A DNA stretch of 64,000 nucleotides from contig CAVQUX010000025.1 in NCBI GenBank assembly GCA_963716925.1, positions 124,001 through 188,000 of the forward strand, in the 5' to 3' direction. The DNA is from DAISKN01 sp963716925 (GTDB lineage Bacteria; Acidobacteriota; Vicinamibacteria; Marinacidobacterales; SMYC01). This document shows positions 36,944 through 46,050 of this stretch, in pieces. Under the pieces are notes generated by a model. That model was not told where the DNA came from and searched no databases. It worked only from the letters and a program-made list of their open reading frames with translations. A program made the position numbers and the translations under genes. Within the stretch, counting starts at the first letter, position 1. Every line of letters starts with the position of its first letter.

Positions 36944-38560
36944 ATGCGCAAGAATTTTCTTCTCCTCGCGATCCTCGGCGCCGGCTGCGCCCCCGAGCCC
37001 GACTATGACGTCGTCCTCCGCAACGGCACGGTGTTCGATGGCTCCGGAAAGCCGCCGTTCGAAGGGGACGTCGCTTTCGATGGCGACCGCATCGCCGCCG
37101 TCGGACGGATTGCCGGCAAGGGCGAGGTCGAGATCGACGCCAAGGGACTCTACGTCGCCCCCGGGTTCATCGACATGCACAGTCATTCGGAGGAGGGACG
37201 GCTCCTGCACGAGGGGCGGGGACCCTCCTTCGCGCTTCAGGGCTTCACCACGGAAATCTACGGCGAGACGACGTCGATGGGACCGCTCGGCGGGAAGCGC
37301 GAGGACGACACCCCCGATTCTCTGAAGGGGAAATGGAAGACGCTCGGGGAGTTTCTGACCTTCATGGAGCAGCAGGGCATCGACATCAACGTGGCTTCCT
37401 ACGTCGGATCCGGAGGAATCCGCGCTTACGTCATGGGTTACGAGGCTCGCCCTCCGACCGAAGGGGAGCTCGAGGAAATGAAGGCGCTGGTGCGCCAGGC
37501 CATGAAAGAAGGCGCCTTCGGCGTTTCCGCGGGAATGAGCTACGTCCCCAACATCTATATGTCGACCGACGAGCTCGCGGCACTGGTGAAGGAAGCGGCG
37601 GCGGTCGGGGGGATCTACGCCAACCATGCCCGCACCATGAACGGCACCGACCCGAACGCCATCCGCGAAGGGATCGAGATCGCCGAGAAATCCGGAGCCC
37701 CGCTCCACTTCTTCCATCTGAACTCGCTCTCCTCGACCAGGGCGACGGAGTTTCTCGCCATCATCGACGAAGCGCGCGACCGCGGGATCCGGGTGACGGG
37801 CGACTCCTATACCTATACCTGGGGAATCACCGGACTTTCGGACTACATCCCCGCCTGGGCGCAGGAGGGGGGACGGGAAGCGATGCTAGCGCGGCTGCGC
37901 GATCCCAAGGAGCGCGAGCGCATCGCCCGGGACTTCGTGGACGAGCCACCGTATCTCGCGAACATCGGCTGGCACCACGTCCGGCTCGGGGTGGACGATC
38001 CCGAGGTGAACGGAAAGCTGGTGGAGGAAGTCTCCGAGATGCGGGAGATGCCGCCGGAAGAGGTCTTCATGGACGTCGTTCTGAAGGCGGAAGGCCGCGG
38101 CATCGTCATCGACTGGAACAATGAGGAGGACACGCTGCGGCAGGTGCTGGTTCAGCCCTACGTCGCCGGCGGCACCGACGGCGGGGCGCTGGATCTCGAG
38201 TGGAAGGATCTTCCGCCTCTGGTGCACCCGCGGCACCTCGGCACCGCTCCTCGCTTTCTCGGGACCTACGTTCGCGAGGAGAAGCTCCTGAGCTGGGAGG
38301 AAGCGATACGGAAGCTCTCTTCCCTGCCCGCGGAGACCCTCGGAATCGAGGACCGCGGCCTGGTGAAGCCCGGCCAGTTCGCGGACGTGGTCGCCTTCGA
38401 CCCCGAGACCATCGCCGGAAAAGCGACATTCGAGGATCCGTTTCACTATTCCGTCGGGATGCGGCACGTCTTCGTGAACGGCGTCGCGGTGGTGAGGGAC
38501 GGCAACTACACCCGCGAGCGACCCGGCCGGGCGCTGCGGGGACCGGGATACGAGCCCTGA
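36944..38560 (+). CDS. N-acyl-D-amino-acid deacylase family lipoprotein
   Basis: The 538-residue amidohydrolase is of the D-aminoacylase group and cleaves N-acyl-D-amino acids or related amides. A lipobox (LGAGC, Cys15) anchors it in the envelope. The metal motif is FIDMHSHSEEG, with further ligands in YANHARTMNG and LHFFHLNSL. GTDGGALDLEWKD precedes the C-terminal LGIEDRGLVKPGQFADVVAFDPETI. The AraC regulator starts one base after its stop codon. Confidence 0.9.
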   Translation: MRKNFLLLAILGAGCAPEPDYDVVLRNGTVFDGSGKPPFEGDVAFDGDRIAAVGRIAGKGEVEIDAKGLYVAPGFIDMHSHSEEGRLLHEGRGPSFALQGFTTEIYGETTSMGPLGGKREDDTPDSLKGKWKTLGEFLTFMEQQGIDINVASYVGSGGIRAYVMGYEARPPTEGELEEMKALVRQAMKEGAFGVSAGMSYVPNIYMSTDELAALVKEAAAVGGIYANHARTMNGTDPNAIREGIEIAEKSGAPLHFFHLNSLSSTRATEFLAIIDEARDRGIRVTGDSYTYTWGITGLSDYIPAWAQEGGREAMLARLRDPKERERIARDFVDEPPYLANIGWHHVRLGVDDPEVNGKLVEEVSEMREMPPEEVFMDVVLKAEGRGIVIDWNNEEDTLRQVLVQPYVAGGTDGGALDLEWKDLPPLVHPRHLGTAPRFLGTYVREEKLLSWEEAIRKLSSLPAETLGIEDRGLVKPGQFADVVAFDPETIAGKATFEDPFHYSVGMRHVFVNGVAVVRDGNYTRERPGRALRGPGYEP

Positions 38561-38561
38561 G

Positions 38562-39368
38562 TTGAACCGCGTCATATCGCTGGTCGAGACGCCTCTCCTC
38601 CATGTCACCAGGTTCGAGCATCCGGAGGAAGAGCCCCACCACGACCCTCGCGAGGAGCATTCGTCCTCGATCTCCCTGAGCTTCGTGCTGCGGGGGTCTT
38701 TCTCCATACGGGCGGGCTCGAAGAGGTTCGATTTGACCTCGCGGACGGTCTTCGCGACCCATCCCGGGCTCTCTTACCGAACTCGCCATGCGGACGATCT
38801 TCCGACGGATACCTGCCTCTCGATCGACTACTCCCCCGGGTTCCTGGGCGACGAGCCCTCGGTGAAGTCTCCGGCCGAGCCGGTTCTCGATCTGACCAAC
38901 CGCACCGCCTATTTGAAATGGCGGCTGGAGCGCGCGGTGGAGCAGAAGCGAGAGCCCGCGGAGTTCGAAGAGATCGGGGCGGAGCTCCTCTCTTCCATAG
39001 GCGGGGAGCCCGGCGCGAAGCTCTTCGGAGAGCGCAGCCTCGCCTGGTACGCGGAGCGAATCGAGCACGCGCGCGCCCTCATCGTGAGCTCGTTTCGGGA
39101 GGAACATTCCCTCGGGTCGCTTTCGCGAGCGGTCGGCATGAGCCCGTTCCACTTCGCGAGGCTCTTTCGATCGCTCGTCGGCAGTCCGCCGGGCCGGTAC
39201 CTGCTCGTAACCCGCCTCGACCACGCCTACCGGCTCCTGCGGGAGGACCGCCCGGTGACCGAGGTGTGCTTCGATTGCGGGTTCCGAAACCTGAGCTACT
39301 TCGTCCGGGCGTTTCGAAAGCGCCATCGAATCCCGCCCTCCGCCGTTCGCCGGCACCCGCGAAAATAG
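38562..39368 (+). CDS. AraC-family transcriptional regulator
   Basis: The 268-residue product has an N-terminal cupin-like sensor (HSSSISLSFVLRGSFSIRAGSKRFDL) and a C-terminal pair of helix-turn-helices. The first is HSLGSLSRAVGMSPFHFARLFRSLVGSPPGRYLLVTRLDHA, and the second ends DCGFRNLSYFVRAFRKRHRIPPSAVR. The start is TTG at 38562, immediately after the deacylase stop. It probably controls the deacylase or the following genes in response to a small metabolite. Confidence 0.9.
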   Translation: MNRVISLVETPLLHVTRFEHPEEEPHHDPREEHSSSISLSFVLRGSFSIRAGSKRFDLTSRTVFATHPGLSYRTRHADDLPTDTCLSIDYSPGFLGDEPSVKSPAEPVLDLTNRTAYLKWRLERAVEQKREPAEFEEIGAELLSSIGGEPGAKLFGERSLAWYAERIEHARALIVSSFREEHSLGSLSRAVGMSPFHFARLFRSLVGSPPGRYLLVTRLDHAYRLLREDRPVTEVCFDCGFRNLSYFVRAFRKRHRIPPSAVRRHPRK

Positions 39369-39432
39369 CAAGATAGTGCAAGCGGTCTTTCCCCTTTGCG
39401 GCGGAGACTCGCCGTCGAAGGAGAGACGACCC

Positions 39433-40353
39433 ATGCTGAAGAGCTCGCTGACCGCTCTGTGTCTGGCTCTGATCCCGATGACTTCCGCGGCATCCGTTCC
39501 CGCGGAGAAATCCCTGGTGCCGGTCGCGGGGGACGACCGCCCCGCCGACCGCGACGCCATCCGCGCGCACATCGATCGCATCTTCCAGGCCTACATCCGG
39601 AAGGATCGGCCGACGATCGAAGCGACGCACTCGGCGGAGTGGCGCGGTTTTCTCGGCGCATCCCGGAGCATCCTTCGCGGACTCGACACCTACATGGAAG
39701 GCGCGGACGCCTTTCTGAGCCTTCCCGGAGGTATCGCCGGCTACCGCTTCGAGGATTTCGACCTGCTGTTCTACGGAGACGTCGGCCTCGTCAGCTACAT
39801 CGCGGACGTGGACATCACCAACGGGGAGACCCCGCCCGAGCTGTACAAGACGAAGTACCGCTCGATCGACGTCTACGCCAAGCTGGACGGCCGCTGGACG
39901 CAGGTGGCGTCCCATTTGAACACCCACCCGGACATCCTCGAAGCCCGGAGCCAGGAGCCGCAGACGGTGAGCGCGGCCGCCCGCGAGGAGATCCTGGCGC
40001 GGCGCGAGGCGGTGTGGCTTGCGTTCTTTTCCAACGACCGCACCCGGCTCGAGGAGCTGGTTCCCGCGGACACCGTCGCCATCGACGCCGGTGAGGAAGC
40101 CTGGCACGACCGCGGCTCCGTTCTCGCGGGCGCCTCGGCCTTCGCCGCGAGTGGAGCGAAGCTCGTTCGCCTGGAGTTCCCTCGAACCGAGATTCGGGTC
40201 TACGGGGATACCGTGATCCTCTACACCACCTACTCCTACGAGATCGAGAACGAGGGCGAGCGCGAGGTCTACTCCGGGCGCGGCACGGAAGTCTTCGTGA
40301 ACCGCAAGGGAGAGCTGGTGAACGTCGGCTGGCACCTCGACTCCGGCCGTTAG
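39433..40353 (+). CDS. Secreted protein with two NTF2-like (DUF4440) domains
   Basis: A signal peptide (LKSSLTALCLALIPMTSA) precedes two SnoaL/DUF4440-type domains, about residues 35-170 (IDRIFQAYIRKDRPTIEATHSAEW) and 185-300 (REAVWLAFFSNDRTRLEELVPADTV), in a 306-residue chain. ATG 39433 was chosen because AAGGAGAG lies just before it and it begins the signal peptide; the frame opens at 39376. These folds bind small hydrophobic ligands or act as isomerases; no catalytic set is visible. Confidence 0.82.
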   Translation: MLKSSLTALCLALIPMTSAASVPAEKSLVPVAGDDRPADRDAIRAHIDRIFQAYIRKDRPTIEATHSAEWRGFLGASRSILRGLDTYMEGADAFLSLPGGIAGYRFEDFDLLFYGDVGLVSYIADVDITNGETPPELYKTKYRSIDVYAKLDGRWTQVASHLNTHPDILEARSQEPQTVSAAAREEILARREAVWLAFFSNDRTRLEELVPADTVAIDAGEEAWHDRGSVLAGASAFAASGAKLVRLEFPRTEIRVYGDTVILYTTYSYEIENEGEREVYSGRGTEVFVNRKGELVNVGWHLDSGR

Positions 40354-40449
40354 TATCGATAGAATCCCGAACGGGATGGTGCCCTTTTTCTGCTCCTCCT
40401 CGCGGCGTCGACGCCGGAAGCGGAGATCCGGAGCCTGTTCGATCGGCTC

Positions 40450-40797
40450 ATGGACGCCGACAACCGGGGCGACGTCGACGCGGTTCTCGAGTGCTATGCC
40501 GGGGACGCCGTGCTCCTCCCGCCGGGAGGCGCTTCCGTCCAGGGCGTCGAGAACATCCGTCCGAGATACGAAGCCCTCTTCAGCTCCAGCCGGCTGGAGG
40601 TTCGGATGGACGTCGACTCCATCGAGGTGAATGGCGCTCTCGCTTTCAGCCGCGGTTTCACCCGAGGTCGGACGATCCCGAGGGACGGCTCGCCTCCGCG
40701 GGGAATCGCCGATCGATACCTGATGGTCCTGCGCCGGAAGCCGGGAGGGGACTGGAAGATCGCCGCCTTGATGTGGGGTCCCGTCAGCGCGGATTGA
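40450..40797 (+). CDS. NTF2-like (DUF4440) protein, N-terminus probably frameshifted
   Basis: The ORF encodes a single NTF2-like domain of 115 residues (NRGDVDAVLECYAGDAVLLPPGGA; RYLMVLRRKPGGDWKIAALMW). The same frame continues upstream of the ATG as LFLLLLAASTPEAEIRSLFDRL, a signal peptide and first helix with no start codon. An ATG at 40376 is one frame away. A one-base loss near 40380-40386 would explain this, so the gene may be exported in relatives and damaged here. It overlaps the convergent decarboxylase gene by 14 bases. Confidence 0.7.
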   Translation: MDADNRGDVDAVLECYAGDAVLLPPGGASVQGVENIRPRYEALFSSSRLEVRMDVDSIEVNGALAFSRGFTRGRTIPRDGSPPRGIADRYLMVLRRKPGGDWKIAALMWGPVSAD

Positions 40798-42220
40798 TGG
40801 CGGGGCGAAGCTCCGCCGAGGATTTCCTGCAGGCGGACCACAGCCGCCGAACGTCCTCCTCCGTGGTTCGAAGGCCGGTGATGCAGGCCCGCAGGGTGAA
40901 GCGCCCCCGAAGCCGGTTGCGGGACAGAAAGAGGGCCGGCTCGCGATTGAGGCGATCGAGCATCTCTTCGTTCCACCGATCGAGCTCCTCGGGACGGAGC
41001 CCGCTCGCGGGAACGTAGCGGAAGGCCACGGTGCTGGTCTCGACCGGAGCCGCGAGCTCGAACTCCGGGTCGGACTCGATCCAGGAGGCGAGCCTCCGGG
41101 CGAGCGCGAGATGCTCCTCGATCCGCTCGCGGACGGCTTTCGCCCCATAGGCCTTCATGGCCATCCAGATGCGGAGAGCCCGGAAGCGCCGGGAGAGCTC
41201 GACGGTGGACTCCATCGGCTGGGGCACCTCCTGCTCGGCGGCGCTCACTTTCAAGTACTCCGGGATCACGGTGAAGAACCGACGCATCGAGGCGACGTCT
41301 CTCACCAGAAGGCAGCTGGTGTCGATGGGAACGAAGAGCCATTTGTGGGGATCGAGGGAGACGGAGTCGGCGGAGGCGAGTCCTTGCCGAAGAAAGGCGC
41401 CGCTCGGGGCCGCCGCCGCCAGCGCGCCGTAGGCGCCGTCCACGTGGAGCCAGAGCCCGTTCTCGCGGCAGACTTCGGCCAGTTCCTCGAGCGGGTCGAC
41501 GGCGCCGCTTCCAATCGTGCCCGCGGTCGCTATCACGGCCGCCGGTGAGAACCCTCGCGCTCGATCGCGATCGATCGCCTCTCGCAGCACCGGCGGGCTC
41601 AGGTGGAAAGCGTCGTCGACGGGAAGACGCCGGAGAGCCTCGGGAGGAACGCCGAGGAAACGAAGCCCGCGGTCGATCGAGCTATGAGTCTCTTCGGAGA
41701 CGTAGAAGACCCGATCGTTCCCCTTTCCCGCCTTCTCCCGGGCGAGTGCGAGCCCCATGAGGTTCGCGAGCGAGCCTCCGCTCGTCAGAACCCCGCCGCC
41801 AGATTCGGGGAAGCCGAGAAGAGACTGGAGCCAGCGAACCACCTCCGCCTCGATCGCGGCGGCGGAAGCGCCGCCCCTCACCAGGCTCACGTTCTGGTTC
41901 AGAGTCGAGGCGAGAAGGTCGGCGACGATGCCTACCATCCCGGTGGAGTTCGGGATGTACCCGAAGTTCCCGGAGTGCTGGAGGTCGGTCGCGAAGGGAA
42001 CGACCCTCTCGACGAACTCCCGCAGCACGGCGCTCGGAGGCGATCCCTCTTCGGGGAGAGGCTCGCGCAGGAGGGAGAACACCCGCGCCGGAGGTTCGCT
42101 CGGCTGGATGGGCTTCTCGCCGAAATTCGTGAGGTAGGAGACCATCCAATCGACCGCCTCATGGGCGAATCGCCGGAGCTCCTCTTGCGACAGGTCGTCT
42201 CGGCCGGGAATCTCGTTCAT
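40784..42220 (-). CDS. PLP-dependent group II amino acid decarboxylase
   Basis: Decarboxylates an amino acid, most often an aromatic one or glutamate. The 478 residues contain VLTSGGSLANLMGLALARE, the histidine segment LWLHVDGAYGAL and the PLP lysine in SVSLDPHKWLFVP. The start EELRRFAHEAVDWMVSYLTNFGEKPIQP and the whole-chain pattern resemble aromatic-L-amino-acid decarboxylases. The substrate cannot be fixed from sequence. Its 3' end overlaps the DUF4440 gene. Confidence 0.9.
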   Translation of the reverse strand: MNEIPGRDDLSQEELRRFAHEAVDWMVSYLTNFGEKPIQPSEPPARVFSLLREPLPEEGSPPSAVLREFVERVVPFATDLQHSGNFGYIPNSTGMVGIVADLLASTLNQNVSLVRGGASAAAIEAEVVRWLQSLLGFPESGGGVLTSGGSLANLMGLALAREKAGKGNDRVFYVSEETHSSIDRGLRFLGVPPEALRRLPVDDAFHLSPPVLREAIDRDRARGFSPAAVIATAGTIGSGAVDPLEELAEVCRENGLWLHVDGAYGALAAAAPSGAFLRQGLASADSVSLDPHKWLFVPIDTSCLLVRDVASMRRFFTVIPEYLKVSAAEQEVPQPMESTVELSRRFRALRIWMAMKAYGAKAVRERIEEHLALARRLASWIESDPEFELAAPVETSTVAFRYVPASGLRPEELDRWNEEMLDRLNREPALFLSRNRLRGRFTLRACITGLRTTEEDVRRLWSACRKSSAELRPAINPR

Positions 42221-42261
42221 CGGCGAGAGCTTAACATTCGAGCGCCCGCCGGGCGGCGGCT

Positions 42262-43497
42262 TCAGCCTCGACGCCGCGCCTTCAGGAAGACGTCGATGGC
42301 ATCGGGGCGTGGATTCACGAACGTGAGGCGCACCCGTCCGTCGCTCTCGGTCGAGATCGTCGCCGGAATCGACGAGACCGTCAGGTACCAGCCGTCGGGG
42401 AGCACCACTTCGTTCCTGGGCCTCCCGAAGCTGCGATGCCAGACGAGCTCATCGCCGACCAGACCGAAGCGGCCCGGATCGGTATAGGTCTCCTCGATGC
42501 GGAGCCGGTGCGACTGGCCTCGCTTCACCGGGGGGAACCGGACGACGACCACTTCGGTATCCGGGGCGATCGGGTCCACGTCGAGTCCCGCTTTCTCGAT
42601 CTCCTCGCCGCGAAGAGTCGAAGTCGCGAGCTCCTCACCCGTGTCCAGGAGCCGGGCGGAGGGTTGCGAGACCTTGCTTCCCGCGCGGACGATGTTGAGA
42701 TACTTGTCGACCCCCTCGCGCCGCTCGGTGAAGTCGTGGTAGAGCCGGAACGCATGGGTCTCCGGCTGCTGGAGGAAATAGACGATCTCCGTCTCCTCCC
42801 GGGCGCGCTCGGGAACCGGCGCGTCCACGAGCGCGGGATCGCCGCCGGCCGGCGGGGCGCTCGCCGAGCCGGGAGCTTCCGGGGCGGGAGCCGGCCGCGC
42901 GAGCGCGCGCGCCTTGACGACGAGGGGCGCGGATCCCGGATAGGTGTTGATGAAGCTCACGAGGATTCGGCCGTCGGGCTCGCTCAGCACCTGCGAGGGG
43001 ACGTTCAGGGAAACGAGCTCGTAGCCCGCGGGGAGCACCACCGCATTCTTCCGGATTCCCAGGGGGCGATCGAAGACGAGGAGCTCGCCCTCGCGAAAAT
43101 AGCTCTTCTTGTCCTCGTACGTCTTGTCGATCCGGATGCGCACCTCGCCCACCGCGGGAACCGGGCGCGGCAAGCGTACCCGGATGTACTGCGTGTCGGG
43201 ATCGGCGTCGGTCTGGCCCGCTTCGCGAGCGGCCGTTCCGCTCACGACCTCGAAGTCGAGCGGCTGACCGGTCGCCGGATCCTGGACCGACTCGTCCCGC
43301 GCCACGCTTCCCTTCCGGATGGGGTTGAAGAAGAAGCGCGCTCCGGGGGTCGATGCGGTCACGTCGTAGAGGATGCGAAAGCTCGCGGTCTCCGGCGCGA
43401 GGAGCTCGTATCGAGTGTATTCGTCCTCGCCGTCGGACTGCGCGCGGAGCGGCGCGGCCGCGAGAAGACTCACCACGATTGCCGACCATGCTTTCAT
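42262..43497 (-). CDS. Secreted protein with two homologous repeats
   Basis: The 411-residue product starts at ATG 43497 (GAGAGG upstream) with a signal peptide (AWSAIVVSLLAAAPLRAQ). Two related domains of about 165 residues follow. Each runs from E-T-x-x-F-R-x-x-x-D (ETASFRILYDVTAST; ETHAFRLYHDFTER) through VRIRIDKTYED/HRLRIEETYTD to RKNAVVLPAGYELVSLNVP/RNEVVLPDGWYLTVSSIP, then SFINTYP/TFVNPRP. A low-complexity APAPEAPGSASAPPAGG linker joins them. No known domain is recognised. It forms a pair with the pilin-like gene upstream. Confidence 0.75.
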   Translation of the reverse strand: MKAWSAIVVSLLAAAPLRAQSDGEDEYTRYELLAPETASFRILYDVTASTPGARFFFNPIRKGSVARDESVQDPATGQPLDFEVVSGTAAREAGQTDADPDTQYIRVRLPRPVPAVGEVRIRIDKTYEDKKSYFREGELLVFDRPLGIRKNAVVLPAGYELVSLNVPSQVLSEPDGRILVSFINTYPGSAPLVVKARALARPAPAPEAPGSASAPPAGGDPALVDAPVPERAREETEIVYFLQQPETHAFRLYHDFTERREGVDKYLNIVRAGSKVSQPSARLLDTGEELATSTLRGEEIEKAGLDVDPIAPDTEVVVVRFPPVKRGQSHRLRIEETYTDPGRFGLVGDELVWHRSFGRPRNEVVLPDGWYLTVSSIPATISTESDGRVRLTFVNPRPDAIDVFLKARRRG

Positions 43498-43508
43498 GAG
43501 CGAACCTC

Positions 43509-44522
43509 TCATTCGAGCGGTGTGCAGGCGGGGTCGCACATCCCATCGACTACCGGAGGCCGGGAGCCGTCCATCGTCACGCAGATCCGGCCCGTGTAGT
43601 CGGCGCAGAACCCCCTGGTCCCGGTGACCCCCGGGCTCTCGGGGTAGGCGAGGTACAGGAACGACTGGACGCTCGAGGGCGACAGGTTGGCGAAAGCGAC
43701 CTCGCTTCCGTCCGCGGGGAGGCCGACCAGGAACTCGCGTCGATAGCCCGCGCGCACCTCGGGAGGAATGTCGGTGAGGAAAACCGGGCCCTGGGGAGGA
43801 TAGCCGGGAATGCATTCCTGAGGCTTCGCCAGGCACTCGAGCTGGTCGTACTGTCCTCCGTTCGACGAGGCGTACGCGACTTCGGCGGAGATCACCGTCC
43901 GCAGGTCGCCGATCGCGGCCGCCTCGTTGGCGGAGCCGCGCGCCCGCAAGAGGCTCGGGATGGCGATGGCTGCGATCATGCCGACGAGCGCGACCAGCAG
44001 GAAGAAGACGACGACGGCTACGACCACCACCGTCACCGTCGATGACTCCGAGAGCTTCGTCACTTCGGCGATGTCGGCGGCGCTCAGTCGAGCGGGCGGA
44101 GTCTCGGAGAACAGCACCTTCACCCCCGGCTTGTAGAGGTAGAACAGGATCAATGCCGAGATCACGGTGCCGAACGGAATTCCCAGGAGGCCGATGAACG
44201 AAAGGACGAGCTGAATGGTGCGCCCGTAGCTCTTGAGGTTCCACAGGCCGATCGCGCAGACGATCGACACGATTCCAAAGAGGGCGTAGAGCGCGCCGAT
44301 GCCCGTGATGAGAGCTCGCTCCGATCCCTCGCTCCCGAACGACAGGACGACGGCCGCGACTCCGCCGAGGAGCATGATCGGCCCCAGGAAGAAATGAAGG
44401 ACGGCGAGGACGCTGATGACGCCGGGCCGACGGTAAATCTGGGCGGCGGAGACGGGTCTCGAGCCCGGGCGGGCTCCGGGGCGGGGACCAGCGTAGGGAT
44501 TCGGTCGTGTCGGTGACACCAT
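43509..44522 (-). CDS. Four-helix membrane domain fused to a pilin-like domain
   Basis: The 337-residue protein has a proline/arginine-rich N-terminus. Three or four helices follow (PGVISVLAVLHFFLGPIMLLGGVAAVVLS; LITGIGALYALFGIVSIVCAIGLW; QLVLSFIGLLGIPFGTVISALILFYLY). From about residue 175 there is a pilin/pseudopilin-type helix and body (VALVGMIAAIAIPSLLRARGSANEAAAIGDLRT, then VAYASSNGGQYDQLECL). There is no prepilin peptidase site (G-F-x4-E) before the helix, so this pilin fold stays membrane-bound. The C-terminal cysteines (CADY...CVTM...CDPAC) may form disulphides. Confidence 0.8.
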   Translation of the reverse strand: MVSPTRPNPYAGPRPGARPGSRPVSAAQIYRRPGVISVLAVLHFFLGPIMLLGGVAAVVLSFGSEGSERALITGIGALYALFGIVSIVCAIGLWNLKSYGRTIQLVLSFIGLLGIPFGTVISALILFYLYKPGVKVLFSETPPARLSAADIAEVTKLSESSTVTVVVVAVVVFFLLVALVGMIAAIAIPSLLRARGSANEAAAIGDLRTVISAEVAYASSNGGQYDQLECLAKPQECIPGYPPQGPVFLTDIPPEVRAGYRREFLVGLPADGSEVAFANLSPSSVQSFLYLAYPESPGVTGTRGFCADYTGRICVTMDGSRPPVVDGMCDPACTPLE

Positions 44523-44604
44523 GCCTTTACTCCCTTGCGAAACGGGAGAAGAGCCTAAGGGCCGCGACTTCGAAAAGCAACTGACCCATCTCCCGGGGTC
44601 GGGT

Positions 44605-45918
44605 TCACATCTTCCTCAGCGGGCGCCGCGCGACGAGGATGCCGTAGAGCGGATACGAGAGAGCGATGAGCACGACGGCGTAGATCGTGTTCTCCGGATC
44701 GCTCGCGGCGTTTCCGATGAGGAAGAGAAGCGAGCCCGCGAGCGCGATTCCGGTCGTCCAGGGGAAACCCCAGGCGCGGAACGGCCGCGCGAGCCCGGGC
44801 TCGCGGCGCCTGAGGACGAAGAGGGACACGAACCCCGACAGGTAGACGAACACGTAGAAGAACGCGGCGATGGCCACCAGCCTCTCGAAAGTGCCGCTGG
44901 CGACGAGCGCCATGGCGCAGAGGGCGGTGAACAGCAGCGCGAACGTCGGGGTTCCCCGGGGGCTCACCGCCGATGCCGCTCCGAAGAACAGGCGATCGCG
45001 GCTCATGGCGAAAACGATCCGGGTCGCGAGGAGCATGACCGCGTTGAGAATGCTGAACAGAGACACGAGCGAGAGGAGGGTGATCACCTCGCGTCCTCGC
45101 CCTCCGAACACTCTCGAGGCGGCATCGGCGGCGGGAAGCGTCGAGCCCGCGATCTCGGAGACTTTGAGGACGTAGAGAAGCGCCAGGTTCACGAGCAGGT
45201 AGATGACGAGCGTCGCGAGCACGCCGCCGAGAGCCGAGCGCGGGAGGTTCTTCGCAGGGTCCCGATCCTCCTCGGTGAAATAGATGGCGCTGTACCAGCC
45301 GTCATAGGTCACGATGACCGCCTGGAGCGCGAGGACGAAAGGAACCACTCGAAGCCAGTCGAGAGAGGCCGAGGGAGCCTCGGCCGCGCGAGGGGCCGAG
45401 AAGAAACAGAAGGCGACGAACGCCAGAAACACGATCCCCTTGGCGAGGCTGGTGAGCTCCTGAACGCGGCTGCTCGAGCGAAGACCGCGCCACTGAAGGA
45501 AGGCGAAGAGCGCGAGGGCGCCGATGGCGATTGCCTTGTGCGCGCCGGAAAAGCCGGGAAGGAGCGCGACGGTGAACTCACCGAGGGCGGTGGCCAGGTA
45601 CGCGAGAGAGGCGCTCTGCGCAATCCAGTCGCTCCAGCCCACCACGAAGCCCGCGTACTCCCCGAGCGCCCGGCGGGCGTAGACGTACCAGCCGCCCACG
45701 CTCGGAAGCGCGGTCCCGAGCTCGCACACCGAGACCGTGCCCAGGATTGAGTAGAGTCCCCCGAGGACCCACACCAGGACGATCGGCCAGTAGCTTTCGA
45801 GCTGCGCCGCCACCATCCCCGGGGTGCGGAGGATTCCGACCCCCACGGTCCCCCCGACGGTGACCGCGATGCCGAAACTCACCCCGAGAAGGCGGAGGAG
45901 GCGACCGTTCGATTCCAA
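44605..45918 (-). CDS. APC-superfamily amino acid transporter
   Basis: About 437 residues with 12 membrane helices. The first helix carries GGTVGVGILRTPGMVA. LPSVGGWYVYARRALGEYAGFVVG and TYDGWYSAIYFTEEDRDPAKN are typical of the APC fold. The start is uncertain: TTG 45918 is proposed because the open frame upstream reaches into the divergent KimA-like gene. It stands divergently to the potassium locus with about 130 bases between. Confidence 0.85.
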   Translation of the reverse strand: MESNGRLLRLLGVSFGIAVTVGGTVGVGILRTPGMVAAQLESYWPIVLVWVLGGLYSILGTVSVCELGTALPSVGGWYVYARRALGEYAGFVVGWSDWIAQSASLAYLATALGEFTVALLPGFSGAHKAIAIGALALFAFLQWRGLRSSSRVQELTSLAKGIVFLAFVAFCFFSAPRAAEAPSASLDWLRVVPFVLALQAVIVTYDGWYSAIYFTEEDRDPAKNLPRSALGGVLATLVIYLLVNLALLYVLKVSEIAGSTLPAADAASRVFGGRGREVITLLSLVSLFSILNAVMLLATRIVFAMSRDRLFFGAASAVSPRGTPTFALLFTALCAMALVASGTFERLVAIAAFFYVFVYLSGFVSLFVLRRREPGLARPFRAWGFPWTTGIALAGSLLFLIGNAASDPENTIYAVVLIALSYPLYGILVARRPLRKM

Positions 45919-46032
45919 GTCGGCGACGTTAACACGAAAAGGATTGCGGGAAGCGCAAGCGCGGCATCGGAAGAGATGACGGGCGTTTTTTGCTCCAACT
46001 CTCCGCCTGCCCCACTCCTCGTGGAATTTGGT

Positions 46033-46038
46033 TAGAAT
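46033..46038 (+). promoter_or_regulatory. -10 box of the potassium uptake operon
   Basis: TAGAAT ends 12 bases before the GTG start at 46051 and no ribosome-binding site lies between, so the operon transcript is probably leaderless. Confidence 0.35.
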
Positions 46039-46050
46039 CCGAGGCTGACC

